From the NCBI GenBank assembly GCA_943735955.1, contig OX030962.1, positions 4,570,620-4,634,619 of the forward strand: DNA of 64,000 bases, given 5' to 3'. The stretch's first letter is position 1, and the number at the start of each line of letters is the position of its first letter. The notes under the pieces are model-generated. The model was not told where the DNA came from, did no database searches, and saw only the letters and a list, made by a program, of their open reading frames with translations. The DNA comes from Piscicola geometra (taxonomy: Eukaryota; Annelida; Clitellata; Hirudinida; Piscicolidae). Of the stretch, positions 36,001 through 45,648 are shown piece by piece. The position numbers were made by a program, and so were the translations under genes.

Positions 36001-39000
36001 ATGGGCGATGATGAAGGCATGCATGATCCATCACAGGTGTACTCCCACCCACTGGCGGTAGAGCACATGGTTTCAGGCCTTATGAAGTTCTACTCAGGTG
36101 GTGTGGTGTGCTAGGATTTGGTGTGGTTTGGTGGTGTAGCGTGGTTTGGTGTGGTTTTGTGTGGTGTGGTTTGGTGTGGTGTGGTTAGCTGTGGTAAGGT
36201 GTGGTGTGGTGTTAGGGTGTGGTTTGGTTTGGTGTAGTAAGGTGTAGTTTGGTTTGGTCGCACGATGTTGTGTGGTGGGGCGTGGTGAGGTTTAGTGGTA
36301 ATGGTTTAGTTTAGAAACGGTACTCATTACTTATGCAAATGAGATTAACGATTGGCAGACAAATTTCCAATGTTTAAATAGCTTTATGGTAATAAAACGG
36401 TATTGCTAACATGCAAAATAAAAGACTTTAAATTAATAAGATTTTTTTCTCATATTAGTTTAGTTTAGGGAGTTAAAAACCATGCAGATCTTTTGACTTC
36501 TATAATATTACTAGTAAAGCATTTTGCTGATGACTTTTATTGCTCTGACCAAAAATATAAAGCTAAAACTTTTTATTAAACAATTTAGCATAATATTTCT
36601 AAATTTTTATAATATTTTTTAGTTAAATAAAGTGGTTTCACCTATTTTTTGGGATTACGATGGACTCGGTAATTGTTTATGTGTATAAATAGGAATAACG
36701 TGAACAGATTTGACATTACTGAGTAAAATAATGATTAATTACTCAAAAAAGTATTCATAAAAGAAGTAAAGAAGCCTCATTTATTGTTCATTTTACGATA
36801 TATCTCGTCTCAGATAGTTTGCCGAAATCTAAAATAATATGGCCGCTTCATGTTATTGTTAGAAACCAAACATCAGCTGATTCAAGAATTAAATAAACAG
36901 TGCCATCAGCTGTTTTTATATTGCTCTGTCTATGCTTCCGAGTACCGTTTCCAAAGTATCCCAGTGGTAATAATGATGTAATTGTGGTTGTAGGCGTAGC
37001 TATGACGGTGTGGAAATAGCACTTGAAACTCTTGCAAACCATATTTTATCGACATTTCCACCAATATCGTTATCATCACCATCATCATCATCCCTCCTTC
37101 ACCACCATCCCCTCCCACCATCAGACGTTGAATCGACGGGCGCTTCATCGGAATTCTACGACAAGTTCTCGATCCGCTACCACTTGAGCATAATCTTCAA
37201 GCACCTGTGGCAGGAGCCAGCGTACCAGTTCAAGGTGTTGGCCGAGTCGAGGTTCGTCCGTTCGTTCGGTGCTTTGTCGGTTGCTTTGAGCGGATGTCGT
37301 GCAGCGGTTTGTTGTACATTTGTATGGCTGGGCGGGAAGAATGGATGAGAGGGGACGATTGTGGGGAGGTTTGTGGTTTGTAGGGTGGCATATGGGATGA
37401 ATTTGGGGTTGGTGGTTTGTAGGGTGGCATATGGGATGAATTTGGGGTTGGTGGTTTGTAGGGTGGCATATGGGATGAATTTGGGGTTGGTGGTTTGTAG
37501 GGTGGCATGGTGAAAATGTGGAGCCACTGAATGAAGAAGAGTGATTCATAAAAATAACGAATAACCTACCACAAAGCACCATCGAACCAAACCAAATCAC
37601 CATCACCGTCACCCCCGCCAAAGTGGTCCTCACTTTGTTCGCTTCGTGAACATGCTGATGAACGACACGACGTACCTGTTGGACGAAAGTTTGGAGACGC
37701 TGAAGAATATAAGGGAAGTGCAGGAGTTGATGGAGAACAAGGCGCAATGGAACGCACTGGACGCTGTGTGTGGTTGTGTGGTTGTGGTGGTTGTGTGGTT
37801 GTGGTGGTTGTGTGTAGTTGTGTGTGGTTGTGGTGGTTGTGGTGGTTGTGTGGTTGTGGTGGTTGTGATGGTTGTGGGTTGTGGTGGTTGTGTGGTTTTG
37901 GGGGTTGTGTGGTTGTGGTGGTTGTGTGGTTGTTGTGGTTGTGTGGTTGTTGTGGTTGTGGTGATTGTGATGGTTGTGATGGTTGTGTGGTTGTGATGGT
38001 TGTGGGTGTGGTTTGTGTGTGGTTTTGGTGGTTGTGATGGTTGTGTAGTTGTGGTGGCTGTGTGGTTGTATTGGTTGTGGGTGTGGTTTGTGTGTGGTGG
38101 TAATGATGGTGGTTTGGGGTTGTGGTAGTTGTGGGTGGGTTGTGATGGTGGTGTGATGTGGAAGTAATGGCTGTGCTGATGGTGGTGGGGTGTAGTGGTG
38201 GTTGTGAAGGGTGGTCTGGTTGTGGTGCTTTGGTTATTTGGTGTGTTGTGGCTTTGTTTGTGACTTAGTTATCACATACAACAAAACACACACACACGAA
38301 CACACACACACACACACACACAGGAAGCGCAGCAGGCTAAGCAGAAGCAACTGGCGCAGAGCGAGGGCAGATGCAAATCCTATTTGACACTCGCCTCCGA
38401 AACCGTCGACATGATCCACTACCTGACCGACAAGATCCAGGATCAGTTCCTTATCCCTGTGAGTGGATGATGGATGGATGGGGGATGCATGGATGTGTGG
38501 TGGATGGATGGATGGGTGGGTGGGGGATGGATAGGTGGGTTGATGGATGGCTGAATGAGTGGGTTGGTGGGTGAATGGGTTTTCCATGGTGGATGGGTGA
38601 TGGGATAGTTGATGGTTTTTGAAGTTTTATTTTGCCTTAAAAACCCTCTTTTTAAATAGTTAAATAATCATCATCACCACCATCATCATCATCACCACCA
38701 TCATCATCATCACCATAGCAACTGGCAGACAGACTGGCAGCCATGTTGAACTTCAACCTCAAACAACTCTGTGGACCCAAGTGTAACAACCTCAAGGTGC
38801 TGTTTGCATTGTTGTTGTTTATTTTTGTTGTTGTTGTTGTTGTTTTATTTCGTTGTGTTGTTCAGCAGTCTGAAGAGGATAATCTCAACCAGCTGCGCTG
38901 CTCTGCCAGGCTTTTGAGTCAGTTCTCTTGTGTACTGCCCTATCTGGTTCTAGGGCTGTGCAGTCTGTCCAGAGATGAGTTGTTGTCTCCTGGGCTCTCT

Positions 39001-42000
39001 TGCAGAGTCTGCACAGGTCCTCTTGGCTTAGACCAATTCTACATTGGTAGGCTCTGATCGCCGGGTGGTGCCCAGTACGGAACCTGCTCAGGTTGGTGCG
39101 AACAGGTTTGGAGAGCTCCTCCTCAGCTTTCTTGAGCCTGCCTTTGTATATGCCATTCAGTCTGTCGTTACTGAAGTGGTGTTCTTGAGGTCTGTGGCTT
39201 GTGACTTCTTGCCAGATCCCGGTTCTTGATAGATCCTGGTTTAAGGGGGTTAGCTGTGACCTGCTTCCTGTAGCTGCTTCTGCATCAGCCTCATCGTTTC
39301 CGATCTGATAGCAGTGGCTTGGCACCCAGATGAAGAGAACCTTTTTGTTCAGATTGGCACACTGTGCAGTTAGCCCTGAAATTCGATGGGAGGAGAGAGA
39401 GTTGGATGCCATTAGCGAAAGAAGCGGCTTGCAATCGCACACAATCTTTGCCATGCTCCAGTCTTCTCTCTCACTCAACCATTTCAGAGCCTCCTCAACT
39501 GCAATTCTTTCAGTGTCCATTGAGTTACTCCTGTATCCTGTGGGTTTGTTCCAGGTAACTACTTTCTGATCCCTTTGGTATACCACCACCGCAGCACCAC
39601 CATGCTTTGTCGTCCCTTGCACCGAGCCGTCAGTGTAGATGGTAAAGTCAGCATTACCTTCCTGAGTGATGGCATCTTTAGCTGCTTCCAGTTGCATGAG
39701 ATCAGGGTCGTGCTTGCTGGATTTGGAGTAGCTGATGTTGAGAGTGAAGTTGAACCAAGGCGGCTTGGGCTCGTATACCGCTTCATGCAGTGAGTCTTCT
39801 GGTAGAAGTGCCTTTGCTTGGTGAAGGAATTTGGCCCTCCAGCTGTTTTGTTTCAGCTTCTTGGGGACATGTCTCTCTGCAAGTGCCTTCCTCCAGTCTT
39901 CCTGCTTGTAGCTCACCCATTTGACAGCCCTTTTGAGGGAAGCTTGATCAAACCTCGACTCCATGTTGGCGAGGTCTGCTTTAACGAGGACTGTTTCAGA
40001 GGGCGTTGTTGCTGTGAGAGAGGTGAGGATTTTGGCAGCACGAAGTTGAGCCTTCTTAATCTTGGCGATGTGGGTTTTTGGAGTCCAAGGAGTCCATGCA
40101 GGGCTGGCGTATTCCATTATGCTCCTTTGCAGTGCACAGTACACACTTCTTAGCCCAGTTCTCTTCCATCCTCACTCCGTCCCCCCGAGATTGCGGATGA
40201 TATTGTCCCGTTTCCTTACCTTGTCCACAATCATGTCTGTGTGATGGCCAAAGTGCAGGAGTCTGTTCAACTTGACTCCAAGGAAGGTCGGGTTCGGTTC
40301 AAACGGGAGTGGGTTGTTGATGGTGATCGACGGTTGCCAATTGTGTTCGGAGACTGCTGTGGAGAAGAAGCTGCTCGAGCACTTGTTGTAGTTTAGGGCG
40401 AGGCGGTTTACAGAACTCCAATCCTGAACTTTGTTGATTTCGATTTGGAGTTCTAACTGGATCTTCAGCTTGTCGTTACCCGTGCGTGCAATTGCTAAGT
40501 CGGCAGCAAAGGCACACACCGTCGAATCTTCCATAAACTTGCCGAGGAGGTCGTTTATGTAAATGACGAAGAGTATGGGCGACAATACTGCTCCTTGAGG
40601 TAGTCCAGCCCTGAATGCTCTTGGGTTGCTGAGGTCTCCATTGTACTTTGCCCTGGCTCGACGGTTGACAAACCACCCTTTGATGTAGGCAATGAAGCGA
40701 GGAGGGATGCCGATGTCAACCATTTTATTGAGCAGTCGTTCTCTCCACACTGTGTCGAAGGCTCGGCTGTAGTCGTACTGGGTGAGAATAGTGCGTTGCG
40801 AAGGTTTTGTCTGGAACCCATCACTGACTGTTTGCGTGAGACGTAGGCAATGTTCCGTTGTGTCTCTGTCTGACCTGAACCCCGACTGGTTGTCTTTTAG
40901 TATCTGCTTCTTCTCCAGCCACTACATCATCCTTGCTTTTATCATCTTTTCCAGGAGCTTCCCCACAACCGAGGTAAGGCTGATCTGGCGGTAGCTTGAC
41001 ACATCAGCAGGGTTTTTGCCACGTTTCAGGATCGGGATGATGATGGCATCCCGCCATTGCTGAGGGCACCCGCTGCGATTCAAACAGATGTTGAATAGTG
41101 TCAGCAGGTGTTGTTGTGCACTGCTTGGTAGGTGTTTCATCATGTCGCTGCTGATGTTGTCAGGTCCGGGGGCTTTGCCTGCGGGGATGGAGCGGATACC
41201 TTGCTGGAGCTCTGACATCGTTAATGCCTTCTCGATCTCTTGCTCGGGGATCAAGCGGGTGTGGCTGAGATTCCGATTGATGGAGATCTTAGTTTTCCGA
41301 TGTTCCTTGTCACTCTTGACTTGGCTGATGCTTGCGTATTCCTGGATGGATGCGTTCGCACGCGATTTGCTTGTGATGCAAATGCGGCCTTTGTAAGTGA
41401 TGGACTTGTCGACGGATATGCTAGGGTCTCCTCTCAGGTTCTTGATCAATGGCCACGCCTGCTCTGGGTTCCTAGATTTTTCAATCTTGGCAAGTTTAGA
41501 TCTCCAGATGCGCCCTTTTGCTTCAAGTATGAGCACCTTGAGCCGATCGTCTGCTTCTTTCCACTTGTACCTGTCAGGTTCATGTGACCTTGCCCAGTTT
41601 CTGACCCTGATGGCTTCTTCTATTTGGGCAGTCATCCAGGGGATGGAGCTTTGCCTTCTTTTCTTCTTAGGAATGAAGGTTTCAGCCGATTCCAGGACGA
41701 TGCTGCACCATTCGTTGTAGAAGAGCTTCACCGGTTGGTTCGTGTCCAATCCTGGCATTGCATCATCAACTGAGTGGGAGAAGCCATTCCAATTAGCCTT
41801 GGAGTAGTTGAACTTCCCCTCGCTGACGGGTTTTCCGGCTGGACATCTGTCGAACCAACGGATGATAATCGGGATGAGATCTGACGAGATGACATTGTCG
41901 GTGCTCCATTGAATCTGGTGGGCTTTGCTGCTGTGGCATATGGTGACGTCAGGTGTTGAGGGTTTGGTGCTGCTCCTCGAGAACCTCGTCGGTGCACCGT

Positions 42001-43907
42001 CGTTGACTACCAGAAGTTTGTTGTTGTCAACCCATTCCTGGAGCAATGTGCCTCTGACATTAGCTGGCGATACGGGGTCCCACAGTGGATTGTGAGCGTT
42101 GAAGTCACCTGCGATGATGCCTTCTTGGGGTACTGGCATAAGATGAAACGCCGGCTTCTGTTCACGATGATCATCTGCTGTTTTCCTGGTTGGTGGGCAG
42201 TAGATGTTTGTGAAGCAGATCTCTTTGTCTCCGTTGAGGACAACTACGCTGAGGAGTTCGATTGTGGATGCGGACAGTTCGGCTGTGCGGTGATACGGGA
42301 TTCCTTTTCTTATTAGGGTAATCAGCGCTCCACCACGTGTCTCGTAGCCTTGTCTCGCATGCTGTCGATCAAGCCTCTCGATGTTGTATTCGTAAAAGAT
42401 CGGCGTTCGGTCTTTTGGCAGGAGTTGTTGTTGTTGTTGTTATGTTTGGTGTTGTAGTTGTGGTGCTGTTGTGGTTTCATTATAGTTTTTTACTCTTTCA
42501 ATGATGGGTATTAGAAAAATCAACTTTTCTACCCAATCCACCCACTTAACCCACTCACTCAACCATCCAGCCCACTCCACTCACTTAACCCACTAACCCC
42601 TTCTCCCACCATTTATCTAACCCCTCACCCACTCAACCATCCACCCAACCACTCAACCATTCCACCACCCACTGACCCCCCCCCCCCACCATCCATCTAA
42701 CCCCCCCACTTTACCATTCAACCACCCACCTCAGGTTCGCAACCCAGAGAAGTATTCGTGGCAACCGAAGGTTTTGCTGAACCAACTGGTCGACATCTAC
42801 CTCCATCTCGACAAGTCACACCTCTTTCCAGAGGCGATCGCCAATGATGAGGTTGAGTGTATGTGGAAGGGAGAGGGGAAGGTTGTGTGGAGGAGGGGTG
42901 GGTGGAGTAGAGAGTGGAAGGAGGAGTGGGTAGAGGAAGGGAAGAGGTGGAGGAGGAGGGAGTGGTGAGATGAGGTTGTTGGGGGAAAAGGGTTGATAGG
43001 TTGTTCCTGGATAAGTTAACGACACCATCACACCACTACTGCCATCTCCGCCACTACACCATCACCACCACACAACCGCCACATCTCACGACACATCACA
43101 CGACACCACCAGCGCTCTTACAGCAAGGAGTTATTCGAGGTGGCAATTGAAAAGATGCTCAAGGCGTGCATTAAGACTCAATCAGAGGTGTTGTGGTTGT
43201 TGTTGTCGTTTTTGTGCTTGATTTTGTTGTTGTGGTTTTTGTGGGGGTTTTGATTGTTGTTCTTGTAGTTGTTGTAGTTATCGTGGTGGTTACTGATGGT
43301 TCTAGTGGTTGTCTATATTCTCAGTGGTCGTAGATACATTTTATTGTATTTCCGCAACACAATAAATCCACTTGGTTCGCCAGGTGGAGAACTTTTCATT
43401 GCTGAAGGAAAAGGTGGAGAGGTTGGTGGAGGAGAAGCAGAAGCAGGAGATGGACTACGGAGACGTGCCTGATGAATTCAGAGGTGGGTGAGGGTGGGTG
43501 GTGAGGTTGGGTGGTTTGGGAGTGGGGTGGGTGGTGAGGTTGGGTGGTTTGGGAGTAGGGTGGGTGGTTTGGGAGTGGGGTGGTTTGGGAGTAGGGTGGT
43601 TTGGGAGTGGGGTGGTTTGGGAGTGGGGTGGTTTGGGAGTAGGGTGGTTTGGGAGTGGGGTGGTTTGGGACTGGGGTGGTTTGGGAGTGGGGTGGTTTGG
43701 GAGTGGGGTGAGGTTGGGAAGGGGGAGGGTAGGGTGGATGAGTAGATGAAAATTCTTAAATTTAAGCTGGGCGCAAATTTTTGGGAGGGTTGGAAAGGTG
43801 GTTAAGATTGTGCAGGGCTAAAAACTGACTCAACCCCTCTCCCGACAGACCCCCTTATGGACATCCTAATGGTGGACCCTGTGAGACTGCCCTCTGGTGA
43901 GCAAGTG

Positions 43908-43990
<83 letters not shown>

Positions 43991-44018
43991 TAACTATAAC
44001 TACTACTACTAATAATAA

Positions 44019-44090
<72 letters not shown>

Positions 44091-44480
44091 TACTACTACT
44101 TCTAATAATGATAATACAGGTAGTGTGATGGAGAAGAAGATAATCCTGAGACACCTTCTCAACTCCCAGACCGACCCCTTCAACCGACAACCACTCACCG
44201 AACAACAACTAGAACCCAGTTTGTTGTAGTCGTTGTTTTATTTTTTATTATAGTCACTTTTTTAAATTTTTTTCTTTTCAATTGTTCAAGATGGATTTTC
44301 GTCATCAGCATCATCATCATAGTCATCATCATCAGCATCATAGTCATTATCATCATCATCACCAACACTACAGTGCCAGAGTTGAAAGCAAAGATTCATG
44401 CATGGATTGAGGAGAAGAAGAAAAATATGCTTCCGCTTAAAAACGATGAAAGCAGCAGCATGAACGCTGATGGAGTCTGA
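23413..44480 (+). CDS. UBE4B: Ubiquitin conjugation factor E4 B (U-box E3/E4 ligase), 30 exons
   Basis: Elongates ubiquitin chains with E2 enzymes (Ufd2 orthologue). Exons: 23413-23436, 23653-23892, 23987-24095, 24381-24510, 24619-24715, 24879-24982, 25134-25213, 25681-25847, 26028-26150, 26930-27028, 28963-29073, 29285-29412, 29630-29703, 31257-31407, 31671-31749, 32950-33041, 33681-33740, 35391-35483, 35584-35758, 36037-36097, 37125-37251, 37624-37765, 38324-38458, 38719-38796, 42735-42851, 43113-43187, 43384-43483, 43849-43896, 44120-44218, 44374-44480. All junctions are GT..AG and phases agree. The total is 3225 nt (1074 aa), somewhat shorter than vertebrate UBE4B because the Ser/Pro-rich N-terminal linker is short. 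The order is conserved N-terminal motif, linker, Ufd2 core, C-terminal U-box. UBE4A is excluded by the N-terminus and by the [13 protein letters not shown] and [13 protein letters not shown] segments. Confidence 0.95.
24185..24378. repeat. (ATC)n/(ACC)n in UBE4B intron 3
   Basis: ATCATTATCATCAGTATC-type triplets running to the acceptor of exon 4 (ccttatcaccacag). Confidence 0.85.
24381..29073 (+). CDS. UBE4B: UBE4B exons 4-11: first part of Ufd2 core
   Basis: Residues about 125-428. Recognisable segments are [61 protein letters not shown], the [18 protein letters not shown] block, [12 protein letters not shown] and [19 protein letters not shown], in the same order as in vertebrate UBE4B. The exon 8 to 9 join [14 protein letters not shown] fixes the donor at 25848. 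Exons are 80-167 nt, and the intervening introns are almost entirely repeat. Confidence 0.9.
24716..24878. repeat. Intron 5: (GAT)n start and (CAC)n end
   Basis: The 163-bp intron begins GTGATGATGATGATGAT and ends ACCATCATCACAGCCACTAC then CACCACAG. The two halves are complementary. Confidence 0.85.
25497..25680. repeat. (ACA/ACC)n at end of intron 7
   Basis: CAACAACCACAACTACAAC-type sequence continues to the acceptor acaacaacag at 25680. There is no pyrimidine tract. Confidence 0.9.
26151..26758. repeat. GGTTGGTTGGTGGGTTGTTGATT minisatellite in intron 9
   Basis: About 600 bp of GTTGG / GTGGGTTGTTGATTG units starting with the first base of the intron (exon 9 ends at 26150). Confidence 0.92.
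27029..27296. repeat. GGGTGGATGGGT minisatellite in intron 10 (left of hAT)
   Basis: GTGGGTGGGTGAGGGTGGAT units from the donor onward. The array is split by the hAT insertion and resumes at 28830-28920. Confidence 0.9.
27297..28829 (-). mobile_element. Non-autonomous hAT element with 8-bp target duplication
   Basis: Terminal inverted repeats TAGAGGTCGGAC (27297-27308; complement ending at 28829) are flanked by a perfect 8-bp direct repeat, ATGGATTG (27289-27296 and 28830-28837), the hAT signature. The minus strand at 27677-27874 keeps the hAT C-terminal dimerisation segment ([34 protein letters not shown]). The rest of the transposase is lost. Both ends carry many CCCGTCCCGTTCCCG copies, all in the same orientation, likely subterminal transposase-binding repeats. 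It sits in UBE4B intron 10. Confidence 0.93.
29285..38796 (+). CDS. UBE4B: UBE4B exons 12-24: Ufd2 core continued
   Basis: Residues about 429-893. Diagnostic segments are [47 protein letters not shown]-like [105 protein letters not shown] and [18 protein letters not shown]. Exon 18 must begin at 35391 ([18 protein letters not shown]). Starting at the nearer AG at 35410 would leave the wrong phase after exon 17. Confidence 0.92.
29820..31254. repeat. ACCACAACACAACAACA minisatellite in intron 13
   Basis: About 1.4 kb of ACCACAACACAACA units with AGCATCACAACC variants, running to the acceptor of exon 14 (acaccacag, 31256). Pure A/C on the sense strand. Confidence 0.92.
31756..31890. repeat. GTGGTGATGATGATGGTGGTC repeat at start of intron 15
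   Basis: G/T/A repeat that begins at the donor of exon 15 (exon ends 31749). Confidence 0.85.
31978..32949. repeat. 36-bp near-perfect tandem array in intron 15
   Basis: About 27 copies of a 36-bp unit (CAACAACAACAAACGCCCAC then CCTACAACAACAACCA). Apart from one C-for-A change in the second copy, the copies look identical by eye. The array ends in the acceptor of exon 16 (aacgacaacag, 32949), which is itself a variant of the unit. Confidence 0.95.
33042..33530. repeat. GGTTGATGGGGTGGTGG minisatellite in intron 16
   Basis: Starts with GTGGCTGGTGGTGGTGG at the donor. Units then read GGAGGTTGATGGGGTGGTGG followed by CGGGACGGAATGA, later GATGGTGGGTGATGGG. Confidence 0.9.
34035..35392. repeat. 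20-bp minisatellite built from the exon 18 splice acceptor
   Basis: About 65 units of CCCAGCATCCACCTCCACCT, with 14-bp short forms CCCAGCATCCACCT and C/T variants. The last unit is the acceptor and first codons of UBE4B exon 18 (CTCCCAG/CATCCACCTCCCCCTG). Every upstream unit repeats the AG and following bases. Confidence 0.95.
35484..35583 (+). repeat. Intron 18: 100-bp intron made of CA repeat
   Basis: From GTACACACAC to ACACACAG the intron is CA/CATA repeat with one short interruption. Confidence 0.92.
36303..36962. mobile_element. MITE with 23-bp imperfect TIRs and 9-bp target duplication
   Basis: The left end GGTTTAGTTTAGAAACGG and the complement of the right end GGGATACTTTGGAAACGG share GAAACGGTACTC and 19 of 23 terminal positions. 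The direct repeat AGTGGTAAT flanks it (36294-36302 and 36963-36971). It is 660 bp, AT-rich, with no transposase frame. A related single end lies near 55520-55580 on the minus strand. A 9-bp duplication suggests a Mutator-like source, but the family is not certain. It sits in UBE4B intron 20. Confidence 0.82.
37376..37507. repeat. 39-bp tandem repeat in intron 21
   Basis: Three and a half almost identical copies of TTTGTAGGGTGGCATATGGG followed by ATGAATTTGGGGTTGGTGG. Confidence 0.88.
37766..38230. repeat. GTGTGGTTGTGGTGGTT repeat filling intron 22
   Basis: Starts at the donor (exon 22 ends 37765). The intron ends in (CA)n at 38288-38323, complementary to its start. Confidence 0.9.
38459..38600. 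repeat. GGATGGATGGGTGG repeat at start of intron 23
   Basis: GTGAGTGGATGATGGATGG onward. The intron ends in CATCATCATCACCATAG (38660-38718). Confidence 0.88.
38823..42424 (-). mobile_element. LINE family A, 3.6-kb copy in UBE4B intron 24
   Basis: Read on the minus strand: partial endonuclease ([20 protein letters not shown]), RT ([46 protein letters not shown]), RNase H ([17 protein letters not shown]) and a CCHC-type knuckle. The architecture fits the I-like LINEs that carry RNase H. The 5' end is truncated inside the endonuclease and meets (GTT)n at 42425. The 3' tail is (AAC)n-like, inside GTT sequence at 38811-38860. Two in-frame stops (TAG at 40922-40924, TGA at 40169-40171) both replace a Trp codon, and the RT active-site box reads FAADLA instead of FADDLA. 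The copy is dead. It is antisense to UBE4B. Confidence 0.93.
42530..42733. repeat. CCACCCA-type tract at end of intron 24
   Basis: CACCCACTCAACCATCCACC units run to the acceptor cacctcag of exon 25. Confidence 0.75.
42735..44480 (+). CDS. UBE4B: UBE4B exons 25-30: C-terminal core and U-box
   Basis: Exons 25-27 encode [31 protein letters not shown] and a Lys/Glu-rich coiled segment ending [10 protein letters not shown]. The U-box begins at about residue 991 with [17 protein letters not shown]. It continues with [19 protein letters not shown], the conserved E2-binding groove (I-x-LRHLL and DPFNR are typical), and ends at about residue 1060 before a Lys-rich tail. The U-box holds its fold by salt bridges instead of zinc, so the absence of Cys/His pairs is expected. 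The domain looks intact. Confidence 0.95.
43484..43735. repeat. GGGTGGTTTGGGAGT minisatellite in intron 27
   Basis: 17-bp units GGGTGGTTTGGGAGTGG from the donor onward. Confidence 0.9.
43907..44104. repeat. (ACT)n microsatellite in intron 28
   Basis: About 60 ACT triplets with a few AAT/TAT interruptions, between the two U-box exons. Confidence 0.95.
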
Positions 44481-44652
44481 CATTGCGTGTTTTAGATGCT
44501 TTTTTTTATTTATATTTCTAATATTTTATTATTTAAATAATATTATTGATAGTTTGATTTAAGATATCAATGTACTTTTCTAATATTTTTGCAATTATTT
44601 ATGATTGAGCGTTGATTATGTTAATTATGAAATGTTCAGATTGGAGTGGATT

Positions 44653-44693
44653 AATAAATTGGTTTTTAAAGGGGTTCATCAAAAATAAATAAA
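44653..44693 (+). terminator. UBE4B poly(A) signals
   Basis: AATAAA at 44653-44658, and overlapping AATAAATAAA at 44684-44693, 173-213 bp after the UBE4B stop. Sequence 44700-45187 downstream shows no gene. Confidence 0.6.
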
Positions 44694-45179
44694 ATCAACA
44701 TTAAAACACCGTCTATTTCAAACATCTTTATTTGAACAACTCAAATCAAATTCTCGATCAAGATCTTTCCTTAAACATCTTGGTAAACCCCTGCATCAAT
44801 AGCTATTCCGAGGAAATGCATGAGTTTTTGAAAATTTGAAATTATTACAGGGTAGCAGGCCACAACGGTGCCTGTCGGTACAAAAGCATGAGAGCATGCG
44901 CTGGAATAACATCCAACTTCCGTCAAATCCGGTGTCGTGATCTTGAAGGGTTAAAGAGGGCAATTAAAATTAATTCCGAATTATAATATCTAAAAATTTA
45001 ATGATTTGTTCAATATAATTTGTAAAAGGCATCTACAAAGAAAAAGCTTCTAGACATAAAGTAAATAAGTTGAATATAATGTCTATATTGAGCATATAAC
45101 AATCTACCACTATACTAGATTCTTTAAAGCTTTTGAGCACTTTTGAATTTATGAAAAAGCGTTAAATAAATATATTTAA

Positions 45180-45185
45180 TTTATT
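45180..45185 (-). terminator. AATAAA signal of the small secreted-protein gene
   Basis: Minus-strand AATAAA two bases after the TAA stop (45188-45190). Confidence 0.45.
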
Positions 45186-45187
45186 GA

Positions 45188-45593
45188 TTATTCAGACGTT
45201 ATCACCATGATGTAGCCATACAATTCAACGTCCTTCATCCAAGACTCCACCAGTCTTTTCAAGTCTCGAGTTGGGGCGATTATGATTACTCCGTCACCAG
45301 CTTCGGCGCATGTACCTTCTGTTGCATCACTATGCGGGAAGGTAGCTCTCCATTTCTGAACGTGGAAAGTTGGTTATTCTTGATACGAATAAATTATTCA
45401 TTGAATTTAACAAGTTGATGGAAAATGGAAAAGAACGCAGAGTTACAATTGCGGATAGGCTTTTCGATTTTCTCTGGACATTTATTTCGTCAATGAAAAT
45501 CTTCTGATCGGCTTTAGAACCAAACATGTTTTCGCCTTGTGAATGTCCTAGCACAACCACCACCAACAACAAAAAGAGAGTCTTGATCCACAT
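45188..45593 (-). CDS. Small secreted protein, two exons, unknown family
   Basis: Exon 1 is 45447-45593 and exon 2 is 45188-45355, with a 91-bp intron (gtaact..ttccacgttcag) and both phases zero; total 104 aa. Exon 1 begins MWIKTLFLLLVVVVLGHSQG, a textbook signal peptide with likely cleavage near SQG. The mature part starts ENMFGSKADQKIFIDEINVQ. Exon 2 encodes KWRATFPHSDATEGTCAEAG, then GVIIIAPTRDLKRLVESWM, and ends GYIMVITSE. There is one cysteine. I do not recognise the family. A TATA box lies about 50 bp upstream of the ATG and an AATAAA (complement at 45180-45185) just past the stop. The unspliced frame would end at a TAG soon after the intron acceptor, so splicing is assumed. Confidence 0.65.
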
Positions 45594-45641
45594 TCTGAAG
45601 GAAGATTCTGCAAATATGAAACTTGCCTTCTTTCTCCGTAG

Positions 45642-45648
45642 ATATATA
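45642..45648 (-). promoter_or_regulatory. TATA box of the small secreted-protein gene
   Basis: On the minus strand, GCCTATATATCTACGG lies 49-55 bp 5' of the ATG. This leaves a short 5' UTR of roughly 20-25 nt if transcription starts about 30 bp downstream. Confidence 0.55.
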
